Positions 1 to 7,906 are shown, counted from the stretch's first letter. The stretch: 23,766 nucleotides of DNA from Thermoprotei archaeon (GCA_027038805.1 JALWGO010000275.1:1-23766), one strand, 5' to 3'. The notes: generated from the sequence alone by a model not told the origin. Numbers and translations are program-made.

Positions 1-1
1 T

Positions 2-886
2 TTTGTTGCAAAAATGCTTGAGAATAATATTGTTATAACCGATGAAGTGATGATTTTCTCAATAGTCTCATCAGTAGCACGTGGGAGTATTAGAGGCATA
101 GACTATGAATACATCAATAAACTGTTAGAGAAAAAAGTATTGGAACAATATGATGCTGCACTAAAAATATATGAATGGCATAGAAAGCCTCTATGCGATG
201 CACTCGCCTTAACCATAGAACCCTACATACCCGGTATTTCAGGTAGAAAGGATAACTGTATATCTATGCTGTCTAGTGAAGGCATAAAAATTATCGACGA
301 GAAAGGTAACTATAGGAAAATACTTGATTTAAACGAGAATGAACTGAAACGAGTCGTTAATATACTATACACTACCATCTCAGCTAAAAGCAAGATAAAA
401 TTAGGCCCAAGCGAAATAGTTTCAAAAACTTATATCATCTTAAAAGAAGACTTTGTAGGAGCAACCGATATACGATTCCTTTATCAATCACTACTATATA
501 GTTCAGAAATATATGGCCCCGAATATGTTACTGCACTACTATTAAACAAATTATACATGGCCTATATTAGCAGTCTCTATGAAGAGAACATTCCAAGATA
601 CGCACAAGAATTAGCACAAATAATAAAATCCCAACCACTCGAAACAGAGAAAGCAATAGTCGTTAATACTAACTTCCTCATCCCCCCATCACTTATCTCA
701 AGCATATTAAAAATATACCATAACATTACGGGAAAACCAGTAATAGTCTGTACGGAATCCAAATGCATATTATCTCTCGAAAACCTACTCCAAGAGAACT
801 ATAGAGTAAAAGATATGGAGGACAAGCTAAACGGACTAGCACTAGAAGATAAAAACTATGAGAGTCTTGAGGAATCAATATATTGA
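2..886 (+). CDS. RecJ-like DHH-family phosphoesterase, C-terminal part (5' end outside window)
   Basis: The reading frame is open from the first bases of the window. An ATG lies at 14, but the codons before it are also open, so this is most likely the tail of a longer gene. About 290 residues are visible and the N-terminal DHH catalytic motifs are not among them. The last third (VVNTNFLIPPSLISS onward) looks like a DHHA1-type substrate-binding region. The call rests mainly on context: in crenarchaea a RecJ/GAN-like phosphoesterase sits directly before a Pcc1-like gene and S3Ae. The family acts in single-strand nucleic acid degradation, and some members bind GINS at the replisome. Its stop overlaps the next start by 4 nt (TTGA), which suggests translational coupling. 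The coding call is firm; the family call is moderate because the diagnostic half is missing. Confidence 0.6.
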   Translation, partial: FVAKMLENNIVITDEVMIFSIVSSVARGSIRGIDYEYINKLLEKKVLEQYDAALKIYEWHRKPLCDALALTIEPYIPGISGRKDNCISMLSSEGIKIIDEKGNYRKILDLNENELKRVVNILYTTISAKSKIKLGPSEIVSKTYIILKEDFVGATDIRFLYQSLLYSSEIYGPEYVTALLLNKLYMAYISSLYEENIPRYAQELAQIIKSQPLETEKAIVVNTNFLIPPSLISSILKIYHNITGKPVIVCTESKCILSLENLLQENYRVKDMEDKLNGLALEDKNYESLEESIY

Positions 887-1149
887 ATACTAGAATAAAA
901 ACTGAAATAATAATTTCCGGAATAAACCCGCATTTAGCAGAAGCGATAAGAAAGGCACTAGAGCCAGACAATACAAGTATCCCTGAGAGTATAAGTATAA
1001 AAATAGTAGAGGAGGAAGACAAGATTAGGATCATTGTTGAATATATGGGGAGTCCTAGAAATATTTTAACACTCAGAAATACTGTTGATGATCTTCTCGA
1101 ACACTTAAATATAGCTGTTAAAGCTATAGAGAGCGTAAAAAATAATTAA
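883..1149 (+). CDS. Pcc1-like protein (KEOPS subunit family, divergent copy)
   Basis: This small protein of 88 aa starts at TTG 883, inside the stop of the preceding gene. The C-terminal helix around residues 62-85 (LTLRNTVDDLLEHLNIA) has the pattern of the Pcc1/CTAG family, where a two-helix, three-strand fold makes the dimer at the core of KEOPS, the complex that makes the t6A modification of tRNA. The canonical LRAxLNxYL motif is only loosely kept. A second, more typical Pcc1 lies at 12889-13149. A Pcc1 paralogue, Pcc2, has been reported as a fifth core subunit of archaeal KEOPS, and this divergent copy is a candidate for that role (inference). The position between a RecJ-like gene and S3Ae is typical for crenarchaea. 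Confidence 0.7.
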   Translation: MNTRIKTEIIISGINPHLAEAIRKALEPDNTSIPESISIKIVEEEDKIRIIVEYMGSPRNILTLRNTVDDLLEHLNIAVKAIESVKNN

Positions 1150-1156
1150 CACTTAT

Positions 1157-1175
1157 TTGCTAGGTAATCTAGCAA
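1157..1175 (+). promoter_or_regulatory. Hairpin in the leader of S3Ae
   Basis: A perfect 7-bp stem, TTGCTAG (1157-1163) with CTAGCAA (1169-1175), encloses a 5-nt loop in the 46-nt gap between the Pcc1-like gene and S3Ae. One G-U and one A-U pair could extend it. No T-run follows, so it is not a typical terminator. It ends 20 nt before the GTG start and could affect processing or translation of the ribosomal protein mRNA. Function is unknown. Confidence 0.4.
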
Positions 1176-1195
1176 GTCTGCAGGGTTGAGTAGTC

Positions 1196-1828
1196 GTGCC
1201 AGCAAGAGCAGTAAGAGACAAATGGAAGCTCAAGAAGTGGTATACTGTAATAGCTCCACCTGTATTCAACAATGCTATTCTTGGCACCACGCCAGCAGAT
1301 GATCCATTAAAGCTAATAGGTAGAGTCATGGAGGTAACACTCTACGATCTAACTGGTGACTTCACACAAGTACATGTAAGGCTTTACTTCCAGATAATCA
1401 ATGTTGAAGAAGACAAAGCATTCACTAGGTTTAAGGGCCACGAGCTAGCTCGAGATTACATGAAGAGCCTTATAAGGAGAAGGAGTAGTAAGATCCAAGG
1501 AATATTTAATGTAACGACAAAGGATGGATACGGACTCAGAATAACATCTGTAGCACTAACAGCTCATCGATGCAAGACCTCTCAGAAGAAGGCCATACGC
1601 AAAATAATGCAGGAAATAATAACTAAACGAGCTTCTGAAATGACTTTTGACGAACTAATACAGGCAATGTTATTCGGCGACCTAGCACACGAGATATTCC
1701 AGGAGGCAAAGAAAATATACCCATTGAGAAAAGTTGAAATATACAAATCAAAGCTACTAACAATCCCCGGTCCCCAAGGACCGCAGCCAGCAGTTGTAGT
1801 ATCTCCATTAATGTTTAAGTCGAGGTAG
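1196..1828 (+). CDS. rps3ae: 30S ribosomal protein S3Ae (eS1)
   Basis: The protein has 210 aa, the usual size for archaeal eS1, and starts at GTG 1196 after an AGGG element about 10 nt upstream. The N-terminus (VRDKWKLKKWYTVIAPPVFN) and the segment GRVMEVTLYDLTGDF are hallmarks of the family, as is the central RFKGHELARDYMKSLIRRR stretch. The protein sits on the small-subunit platform near the mRNA exit and binds 16S rRNA. It lies 46 nt after the Pcc1-like gene, and the gap holds a small hairpin (1157-1175). This is a confident call. Confidence 0.97.
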   Translation: MPARAVRDKWKLKKWYTVIAPPVFNNAILGTTPADDPLKLIGRVMEVTLYDLTGDFTQVHVRLYFQIINVEEDKAFTRFKGHELARDYMKSLIRRRSSKIQGIFNVTTKDGYGLRITSVALTAHRCKTSQKKAIRKIMQEIITKRASEMTFDELIQAMLFGDLAHEIFQEAKKIYPLRKVEIYKSKLLTIPGPQGPQPAVVVSPLMFKSR

Positions 1829-1855
1829 AATACTTCTTTTATAAAGGATTGAAAG

Positions 1856-2941
1856 TTGTCATGCAATAAAATCCTCATAAAGACAAAACTAGGCTATGAA
1901 CGAATAGTTGCTTCAAGAATAAAGGATCTAGATCCTTCTTCAAAAGTAATTCCAGCACCAAAAGGATTTAAAGGATTAGTACTCGTTGAATCGGAAAATA
2001 AGGATAGACTGGCTGAAGAGATATTAAAGAATGTAGTTGAAGCTGAGAAAGTTTTTGTTCCTCAAGTATGTGTAAAAGCTGATATAAACGATATAATAGA
2101 GGCAGCTAAACTAATTATTGATAAAATAGGTGGAGAGGAAACATTTGCTGTAAGGACTAATAGGAGAGGAAAACACTCCTTTACGAGCATTGACGTGAAC
2201 ATAGCTTTAGGCGATATCGTTAGAAAAATCACTGGCGCCCAAGTAAATCTAACGAGACCAGACAAGATACTACAAGTCGAAATAATAGGTGATGAAGCTC
2301 TTTTAGCAATAGTACCTGGCTCCATCGAGTACAAGAAAAAGAAGCCCGGAAAACACGATCTATACAAGCTATTCTGGAGGTTAAGTATAGTACAAACACC
2401 CTACCTTGGTCCCATAGATGCGGTAAAGACTATGGGGCTGCGAATAGGAAGAGAAGTACAAAACTTTGAAGTAAAGGAATACATTGTGGCACCAACTGGC
2501 CTAGTAGACGCTTTCGAACTAGCTGTATTCATTAACTCATTGATTGAAGGTATAAATTCTAGATATGAGGTTCAGAAGAAGAGCTATGGCCGTAAGGTAC
2601 AAAAAGTTAGTGTTAAGCTAGAGGATCTATACTCACTTGTTCGTGATAGAAGAAATGAGGTAATAATAGTATTTGAACCTGAAGGTGAACCTGTATCCAA
2701 GCTTAGAAGCGAACTAGAAGAACTAATATTGAAAACTAGGAAAAGAGTTAACTTACTATTTGGTTCTCGTGAAGGTGTGCCATTAGGCGTATATAGGTTT
2801 GCTAACCTAGTAGTTGATATAGCACCAGGTATAACATTATCAACTGAGTACGCTGTAGCTTCAGCACTAATAGCAATTGGAACTATACTTCACGAATCAT
2901 TGGGGGAAACACTTGAAGGCAATAATATTAGCAGCAGGTAA
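1856..2941 (+). CDS. THUMP-domain SPOUT-family RNA methylase
   Basis: The 361-aa protein starts at TTG 1856. The first 155 residues look like a ferredoxin-like plus THUMP RNA-binding module; TFAVRTNRRGKHSFTSIDVN and the following GDIVRKITGAQVNLTRPD are typical THUMP features. The C-terminal half, with FGSREGVPLGVYRFANLVVD and the region around ITLSTEYAVASALIAIG, resembles the knotted SPOUT-type catalytic domain seen in a family of archaeal THUMP proteins. The likely role is methylation of tRNA or rRNA with S-adenosylmethionine; the exact target nucleotide is not known to me. The gene overlaps the start of the next one by 29 nt, which implies coupled translation. Confidence 0.8.
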   Translation: MSCNKILIKTKLGYERIVASRIKDLDPSSKVIPAPKGFKGLVLVESENKDRLAEEILKNVVEAEKVFVPQVCVKADINDIIEAAKLIIDKIGGEETFAVRTNRRGKHSFTSIDVNIALGDIVRKITGAQVNLTRPDKILQVEIIGDEALLAIVPGSIEYKKKKPGKHDLYKLFWRLSIVQTPYLGPIDAVKTMGLRIGREVQNFEVKEYIVAPTGLVDAFELAVFINSLIEGINSRYEVQKKSYGRKVQKVSVKLEDLYSLVRDRRNEVIIVFEPEGEPVSKLRSELEELILKTRKRVNLLFGSREGVPLGVYRFANLVVDIAPGITLSTEYAVASALIAIGTILHESLGETLEGNNISSR

Positions 2942-4181
2942 AGGTATAAGATTAGAACCTATAACGCACACTCGTCCAAAACCATTAATACCAGTAATGA
3001 ATAAGCCTCTTCTCTTCCACACATTAGATGCTATAAAAAATGTGGGCATTAATGATATATTTATTGTAGTAAGTTATCTGAAAGAAAAAATAATAGAAGT
3101 AATCGAAAACTATAAGGCAAAAAACAGAGTTAATATAAGAATAGTTGAACAAGAAGCTCCTTTAGGTACTGGTCATGCTGTAAAAATTCTTGAGCAGTAT
3201 GTAAATGAACCCTTTATCTTAGTATATGGGGATCTATACATAGATAAGAAGGTTTTAAAGAAAATAGTGGAAAGAAAGCCACCAGTAATGAGTTTAACAA
3301 GAGTAGAAAATCCTAGAGAGTACGGTGTTGTAGTGACTAGAGACGACTATATCATAGACATCATAGAAAAACCAAGCTATGAACCCCCTTCCAATACGAT
3401 AAATGCTGGTGTTTATTACTTAACACCAGAAATATTCCACTATCTTGATAAAATAAAGAAATCACCACGTGGGGAATACGAGATAACTGATGCATTAAAG
3501 CTTATGATAAAGGATAATGTAAAGCTAGGTTACATAATATTAGAGAAGAACGAGTGGTTTGAGATAGGTAGACCCTGGGATATTTTATCCATACATGAGA
3601 CGCTATTGAGAAAATTAGAACAATCACGTATAATGGGTGAAGTAGAAGAGTATGTTAAGATTAAGGGCCCCGTTATAATAGAGGAGGGTTCTCAGATAAG
3701 AAGCGGTACATACATTATAGGGCCAGCTTATATTGGTAAGAATACAATAATAGGTCCCAATAGTTATATCAGACCCTATAGCGTCATTGGCGATGATGTG
3801 AGAATAGGCAATGCCGTTGAAATAAAGAATAGCGTTATAATGGAGCACACTAGAATACAACATCTCTCATATGTTGGTGACAGTATAATATGTGAAAATG
3901 TAAACTTTGGGGCGGGAACTATTACAGCAAATCTACGCTTTGATGAAAAGGAAGTAAAAGTTACTGTAAAAGGCAAGAGAATTTCAAGTAAGCGGAAAAA
4001 GCTTGGCGCCATTGTAGGAGGCTACGTTAAAACAGGTATAAATGTTTCATTGATGCCAGGTGTAAAGATAGGAGCGTATTCCTGGATAGCCCCCGGAGCT
4101 GTCGTAGACAAGGATGTACCTAAAAACACGTTTCTCAAGGTAAAAATAGAATACTATTATGATAAACTACCTACGAGCTAG
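2913..4181 (+). CDS. Bifunctional sugar-1-phosphate nucleotidylyltransferase / acetyltransferase (GlmU-like)
   Basis: I chose TTG 2913 (422 aa) because the family signature LAAGKGIRLEP starts right after it and GGGGG lies 8 nt upstream; an upstream TTG at 2877 would add 12 unlikely residues. The N-terminal GT-A nucleotidyltransferase domain (about 1-230) holds the GxGxR loop and the RPKPLIPV segment that bind the nucleotide and phosphate, plus YGDLYIDKK with the metal aspartate. From about residue 250 on, hexapeptide repeats form a left-handed beta-helix with the GlmU-type motif FGAGTITANLRFD. Archaeal enzymes of this kind make UDP- or dTDP-activated sugars, including UDP-GlcNAc, for glycans. 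The gene overlaps its upstream neighbour by 29 nt, and its 3' end overlaps the convergent GTPase gene by 15 nt. Confidence 0.9.
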   Translation: MKAIILAAGKGIRLEPITHTRPKPLIPVMNKPLLFHTLDAIKNVGINDIFIVVSYLKEKIIEVIENYKAKNRVNIRIVEQEAPLGTGHAVKILEQYVNEPFILVYGDLYIDKKVLKKIVERKPPVMSLTRVENPREYGVVVTRDDYIIDIIEKPSYEPPSNTINAGVYYLTPEIFHYLDKIKKSPRGEYEITDALKLMIKDNVKLGYIILEKNEWFEIGRPWDILSIHETLLRKLEQSRIMGEVEEYVKIKGPVIIEEGSQIRSGTYIIGPAYIGKNTIIGPNSYIRPYSVIGDDVRIGNAVEIKNSVIMEHTRIQHLSYVGDSIICENVNFGAGTITANLRFDEKEVKVTVKGKRISSKRKKLGAIVGGYVKTGINVSLMPGVKIGAYSWIAPGAVVDKDVPKNTFLKVKIEYYYDKLPTS

Positions 4182-5396
4182 AGTAGCAACTATTTTTATA
4201 ACATCGTCGTCTTTCAACACGTAGTCTTCACCAACTCGTTGTTTGGTTTTAGCGTTAATTGCATACAGGAAGGATTTACCGAGATCTGTATGAATCATAT
4301 AGGCTAGTTCTCGTGCTGTTGTCCCTCGTTTAACTAGGTATACATCTGGTAAGATATTGCCGTGGTGATCAGTGAACTTGTTTTGATCCTCAACTGGATA
4401 TACTGTTATCATATCAAGTAGTTCGAAGAAGGCTCGATTAAGTACTTCTTGTACTCCAGTAGAACCCCACTTCTTTAGCACATGTTCTCTAATGTATTCT
4501 AAACCTTTTCTCTGCCGAGGTGTTAGGCGAGACTCATCTATTATTTCAAAGTCTCTATCACCAGGCAAATATTTTATGAATCCAGCCTTCGCAGCCCTTC
4601 TAAGTGCTAGTTCGGCTTCAGCACTAACTGGTACTATTATACGATTATGGTAACGTTCCCTCAAGCGTCTAATGTTCTCCTCAGCCTGGGGTAAATCCGC
4701 TTTATTAGCAGCAATTATCATAGGCTTAGATATTTCGCGTAATGTATAAGCAAACTTCTTCAATTCCTCCTCGCTCCACGTAGAGAGCTTTTTAGACTCT
4801 AGTCCTGTTCTTCTCAAAGTCTCGACTACATGGTGTTTCTTTATGGATAGTCCCGACAAACGTTCTGTTAAAGCATCGATAACATCCACTCCACCGCTAT
4901 CGACATGTCTAGCAAATTTTTGCCAGTCGCGTGATATTATTCTATAAAACCATTCATTTACCTCGAATTCTATTCGTTCAACTTCCTCTATTGGATCATA
5001 GGTTCCAGGGGGAACGGGTCTACCCTCTTCATCGGTTGCTCCCGCTGCATCTATAACGTGTATTAATACATCTGCTTGTCGTAGATCATCCATAAACTTA
5101 TTTCCAAGACCTCTTCCACGATGAGCGCCTGGAATTAATCCGGCTACATCCATTATTTTAACTGGTATAAACCTCCACCCATCGATACATAGAGAGTTCT
5201 TTGGATCACATTTAGGTAGTCCTAGCTCTACGTGAACACATTTCTTACGGAGGTAGCCTACACCTATATTTGGCTTTATGGTAGTAAAGGGTCTATTAGA
5301 GACTTCAACAGGTACTAGGGTGGCTGCAGCAAAGAATGTAGACTTACCAACATTAGTTTTACCTATAATCCCCACAAGTGGTTGCGGTGGTGGCAA
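4167..5396 (-). CDS. YchF/OBG-type GTPase with C-terminal TGS domain
   Basis: The gene encodes 409 aa if started at TTG 5396. That start has a perfect GGAGGT 8 nt upstream and puts the P-loop (GIIGKTNVGKST) near residue 9, as in the family; an ATG at 5453 would add 19 unlikely residues. G3 is DVAGLIPGAHRGRG and G4 is NKAD, which favours guanine. The C-terminal 70 residues form a TGS domain (LPDVYLVKRGTTARELAYMI). An archaeal helical insert lies between. OBG/YchF proteins are translation-associated P-loop NTPases that bind ribosomes. The gene is divergent from L15e, with a 91-nt shared promoter region, and converges on the GlmU-like gene with a 15-nt overlap of 3' ends. Confidence 0.92.
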   Translation of the reverse strand: MPPPQPLVGIIGKTNVGKSTFFAAATLVPVEVSNRPFTTIKPNIGVGYLRKKCVHVELGLPKCDPKNSLCIDGWRFIPVKIMDVAGLIPGAHRGRGLGNKFMDDLRQADVLIHVIDAAGATDEEGRPVPPGTYDPIEEVERIEFEVNEWFYRIISRDWQKFARHVDSGGVDVIDALTERLSGLSIKKHHVVETLRRTGLESKKLSTWSEEELKKFAYTLREISKPMIIAANKADLPQAEENIRRLRERYHNRIIVPVSAEAELALRRAAKAGFIKYLPGDRDFEIIDESRLTPRQRKGLEYIREHVLKKWGSTGVQEVLNRAFFELLDMITVYPVEDQNKFTDHHGNILPDVYLVKRGTTARELAYMIHTDLGKSFLYAINAKTKQRVGEDYVLKDDDVIKIVATLARR

Positions 5397-5404
5397 ACTA
5401 TCAT

Positions 5405-5410
5405 ACCTCC
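5405..5410 (-). promoter_or_regulatory. Shine-Dalgarno site that fixes the YchF start
   Basis: On the minus strand GGAGGT is followed by 8 nt and then TTG at 5396. This spacing supports the TTG start over the in-frame ATG at 5453. Confidence 0.75.
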
Positions 5411-5424
5411 TATAATCAAAGGTT

Positions 5425-5461
5425 AGGTTAACCTTAAAACCTCTACTCAGCAATGTATAAG
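5425..5461. promoter_or_regulatory. Divergent promoter region between YchF and L15e
   Basis: The 91-nt gap between the two divergent genes contains a 10-nt palindrome AGGTTAACCT (5425-5434), the AT-rich run TTAAAAC and a TATA-like TGTATAAG (5454-5461). The last element lies about 30 nt before the L15e ATG at 5488, the distance expected for a leaderless crenarchaeal mRNA. On the minus strand GTTTTAAGG or CTTATACA could serve YchF. The palindrome could be an operator, but this is inference. Confidence 0.45.
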
Positions 5462-5487
5462 GAGGCTAGAAAACGGGTGCGCATCAG

Positions 5488-6165
5488 ATGGCTCAGTCAA
5501 TGTATCACTATATAGCTCAGCTCTGGAAAAGACCCTTTGAAGGCGAAATGAAGGAGTTGATGAAGCAAAGGCTAATAGAGTGGCGCAGACAGCCTGTTAT
5601 TGTTAGAATTGATAAGCCAACAAGAATTGATAGAGCACGCAAACTAGGATATAAGGCAAAGATAGGATTCATAGTAGCCAGGATAAGAGTTAGAAAAGGC
5701 GGTCTAAGAAAGCCTAGACCAAATAAGGGGAGAAGACCTAAAAGAATGGGTATCTACGGATTCTCTCCCGCAAAAAGCCTAAGACTCATCGCGGAGGAGA
5801 GAGTAGCAAGAAAGTTTCCAAACCTAGAAGTACTAAATAGCTACTATGTCGGAGAAGACGGATTATATAAGTGGTACGAAGTAATACTAGTAGACCCGCA
5901 CCACCCATCGATATGTAATGACCCCGATATTAACTGGATATGCGAGAAGCAACACAAGGGAAGAGTATTTCGCGGTCTAACAAGTGCTGGAAAGAAAATG
6001 AGAGGACTTAGAAAAAGCAGGGGGCTTAAGTACACGATAAAGCATAAGTGGAAGAAGAAGCAGAAAGAGAGAGAACAGAAGAAGAGACATGAAGCAAGTA
6101 GAGGCTCAAGACTAATAGCTCCTGATGAGATTAGAGAGAAATACCATAAAGGAGACCTACAGTAA
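5488..6165 (+). CDS. rpl15e: 50S ribosomal protein L15e (eL15)
   Basis: The protein has 225 aa and is strongly basic. The N-terminus MAQSMYHYIAQLWKRPFEGE is diagnostic, as are RRQPVIVRIDKPTRIDRARK and the YYVGEDGLYKWYEVILVDP segment; the C-terminal 60 residues are a lysine-rich tail. It binds 23S rRNA in the large subunit. A TATA-like element about 30 nt before the ATG suggests a leaderless transcript, while the GGAGG at 5461-5465 is too far away to be a ribosome binding site for this start. It heads the RNA-processing cluster, as in many archaea. Confidence 0.97.
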   Translation: MAQSMYHYIAQLWKRPFEGEMKELMKQRLIEWRRQPVIVRIDKPTRIDRARKLGYKAKIGFIVARIRVRKGGLRKPRPNKGRRPKRMGIYGFSPAKSLRLIAEERVARKFPNLEVLNSYYVGEDGLYKWYEVILVDPHHPSICNDPDINWICEKQHKGRVFRGLTSAGKKMRGLRKSRGLKYTIKHKWKKKQKEREQKKRHEASRGSRLIAPDEIREKYHKGDLQ

Positions 6166-6169
6166 ACTT

Positions 6170-6235
6170 AGTTCTTTAAACCTAAACAACCATAACACTT
6201 TCACGCTCGTTTGGTTTTATTAGCTTTAAAGAACT
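6170..6235. repeat. 11-bp inverted repeat in the L15e to COG1325 gap
   Basis: AGTTCTTTAAA (6170-6180) is exactly complementary to TTTAAAGAACT (6225-6235), with 44 nt between. It begins 5 nt after the L15e stop codon and ends 31 nt before the next start. It could form the base of a folded 3' end or bind a dimeric regulator; neither is shown. A TTTTATTAG stretch inside the loop may be the TATA box for the next gene. Confidence 0.4.
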
Positions 6236-6266
6236 TTTCAATTAATGATAGGTGATATAATCGGAA

Positions 6267-6728
6267 ATGACTGTCGTAAAAACTAGACGTATAGAGCTAT
6301 CAACATCTGCTCATGCTACAGAGGATTTAAGCAAGGTAAAGCAAGCCCTTCTCTCCTTAATACCAGCAGAATATCGTGGAAGCATTGAAATAGAGGAGAC
6401 AGTATATGAAGGCCATTATGGTAATCCCATTACCAGATTAGTAGTACGCTTAAAGGGTAAAAAGGCGGATAGAGTATTCAAATACATAGTTTCTAGTTTA
6501 AGTGATACGGATAGAAATATATTGAAAGCAACTCTAAAAAATAGAGTTGATGAAAGAGGACATCTATACATGCGTATTAGTAAACAAGATGCCTCGCAAG
6601 GAAAGATAACATTATATGAAGGTGACGATGTTATAAGGATAGTTGTAACAATAGACTATCCAGCAACCAGGGAGAGAATAGAGAGACTTCTCGAAGAGGC
6701 ACAAAGAAGTGATGAGAAAACTAGTTGA
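6267..6728 (+). CDS. COG1325-type RNA-binding protein, predicted exosome-associated subunit
   Basis: The protein has 153 aa and starts at ATG 6267 with GGTGAT 10 nt upstream (6251-6256). Family features are the ETVYEGHYGNPITRLVVRL segment and the alternating strands of a small alpha/beta fold. COG1325 (DUF54) was predicted as an exosome subunit because of its constant place beside RNase P and exosome genes; its biochemical role is not settled. Here it opens a tight group with rnp3 and rnp2 and overlaps rnp3 by 17 nt. Confidence 0.85.
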   Translation: MTVVKTRRIELSTSAHATEDLSKVKQALLSLIPAEYRGSIEIEETVYEGHYGNPITRLVVRLKGKKADRVFKYIVSSLSDTDRNILKATLKNRVDERGHLYMRISKQDASQGKITLYEGDDVIRIVVTIDYPATRERIERLLEEAQRSDEKTS

Positions 6729-7329
6729 CTTAAAAATAAGATACTCTAATTCAAATGAGTTTTCAAAACTATTATTGTGGTTAAAGAAATTCGGTTACTA
6801 CGTAATTGCTGTTGAGGGACTAAAAGAGAAACCTTTACAGGTAAAAGGCATCCGTATTCTTAAGCGAATAACTATTGAAGCTACTAGTGAAGGTGAAGCA
6901 AAGAGGAAACTACGTGGTATAAAACAAAGATACGACATCGTGGCACTTAAGCCAAAGTCCTATGGCGTTGCCAGACTAGCTGCTCGCGACGGAAGAGTTG
7001 ACCTCATACCAATAGATGAGAATACATTAAGGTACGTCGACTTATCTGAAATAAGACTTCTTGAAAAATCTCGGGGAGCCTTCGAACTAGTATTATCAAC
7101 TATATATTTAAATCGGTATAATACGAGATTTATTAAAGCTTTACAAAGCAAGCTGATGTTACTAACACGCTATGATGTGCCATTAGTAGTAACAAGTGGT
7201 GCTAGTAACGTATATGAACTCTGGCATCCCAAACACGTAATAGGATTACTAATGCTATATGGTGTAAGTGAGTATAAGGCATTGGATACTATATCGTTTA
7301 CGCCCAACACAATTATAGGTAAAGAATAG
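6712..7329 (+). CDS. rnp3: Ribonuclease P protein component 3 (Rpp30)
   Basis: The protein has 205 aa when started at ATG 6712; GTG 6709, one codon earlier, is an alternative. It shows the TIM-barrel-like Rpp30 pattern: DIVALKPKSYGVARLAARDGR, the strand DLIPI, the AFELVLS segment and the late VTSGASNVYELWHPKHV with its typical SGA-motif and H near the C-terminus. Rpp30 pairs with Pop5 in the specificity and catalytic core of archaeal RNase P, which cleaves the 5' leader of pre-tRNA. It overlaps COG1325 upstream, and Pop5 follows 10 nt later, so the two partners are made together. Confidence 0.92.
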   Translation: MRKLVDLKIRYSNSNEFSKLLLWLKKFGYYVIAVEGLKEKPLQVKGIRILKRITIEATSEGEAKRKLRGIKQRYDIVALKPKSYGVARLAARDGRVDLIPIDENTLRYVDLSEIRLLEKSRGAFELVLSTIYLNRYNTRFIKALQSKLMLLTRYDVPLVVTSGASNVYELWHPKHVIGLLMLYGVSEYKALDTISFTPNTIIGKE

Positions 7330-7339
7330 GGATAGAGAA

Positions 7340-7828
7340 ATGGACACAATCATATTATTACTATCATTAACGGCTATAGTAATCTCATTATTCTCGCTAA
7401 TAGTCTCAATTAGAGCAATTAAGAGGGTATCAAGTATAATAAAGATACTTGAAGCTTACCCAAGAGTCCTTGATCGATTAACAAAGATAATTGAATCAAA
7501 GAAAAAACCTAGGAGGAGATACATTGTATTTAGAATAGTAGCGGAGAAACAAGTATCCAGAAAGGAGCTAGATCATGCAATAAGAAGTACGGTAAAAGAT
7601 ATCATGGGTGTAAAAGGATTAGCAGATTCTTCATACATGCTAGTAGACTATGATGAGGAAAGAGGTATTGGTATAATAAGATCGAATAATAAAGCATACA
7701 AAATACTGATAGGGGTTCTCGGACTAATTAGAGTAATCGGTGAAAGCCGGGTTTTAATAGTGCCTCTATCTACGCACGGTACTATAAGGAAAGCTAGAGA
7801 AAAAATAAAATCTCTAACTCAGCACTAA
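7340..7828 (+). CDS. rnp2: Ribonuclease P protein component 2 (Pop5) with N-terminal membrane helix
   Basis: The protein has 162 aa, longer than the roughly 100-130 aa of a plain archaeal Pop5. The Pop5 domain covers about residues 58-155: RRRYIVFRIV, the helix SRKELDHAIRSTVKDIMG and the strand GIGIIRSNNKAYKILIG. In front is an unusual extension: residues 4-24 are almost wholly hydrophobic (IILLLSLTAIVISLFSLIVS), followed by a basic helical linker, RAIKR up to KKKPRRR. This looks like a signal anchor or membrane helix. The start ATG 7340 has AGGGAT about 8 nt upstream. Pop5 forms a heterotetramer with Rpp30, whose gene lies 10 nt upstream. Membrane anchoring is inference. Confidence 0.88.
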   Translation: MDTIILLLSLTAIVISLFSLIVSIRAIKRVSSIIKILEAYPRVLDRLTKIIESKKKPRRRYIVFRIVAEKQVSRKELDHAIRSTVKDIMGVKGLADSSYMLVDYDEERGIGIIRSNNKAYKILIGVLGLIRVIGESRVLIVPLSTHGTIRKAREKIKSLTQH

Positions 7829-7834
7829 GTACTA

Positions 7835-7890
7835 GTGATGAAGCCGCTCCAAAAAGACCATTAAGGGATGAAAGCCTCGCGACGATCTGA
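7835..7890 (+). ncRNA. Candidate C/D-box sRNA
   Basis: The 245-nt gap before psmA contains a C box GTGATGA (7835-7841), an internal C'-like GGATGA (7866-7871) and a D box CTGA (7887-7890), about 56 nt in all, the usual size of archaeal C/D RNAs. The 15-nt guide before D could form nine consecutive pairs (one G-U) with the conserved 23S segment ACGUCGUGAG near the peptidyl transferase centre, as I recall that sequence. A good D' box is not visible, which weakens the call. The D box and its 3' flank are tandemly duplicated: CTGATACTAA occurs twice, at 7887-7906. Confidence 0.4.
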
Positions 7891-7906
7891 TACTAACTGA
7901 TACTAA
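7887..7906 (+). repeat. Tandem duplication of a 10-nt unit
   Basis: CTGATACTAA occurs twice head to tail, at 7887-7896 and 7897-7906. The first copy starts with the D box of the C/D RNA candidate, so the duplication creates a second potential D box. Confidence 0.7.
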
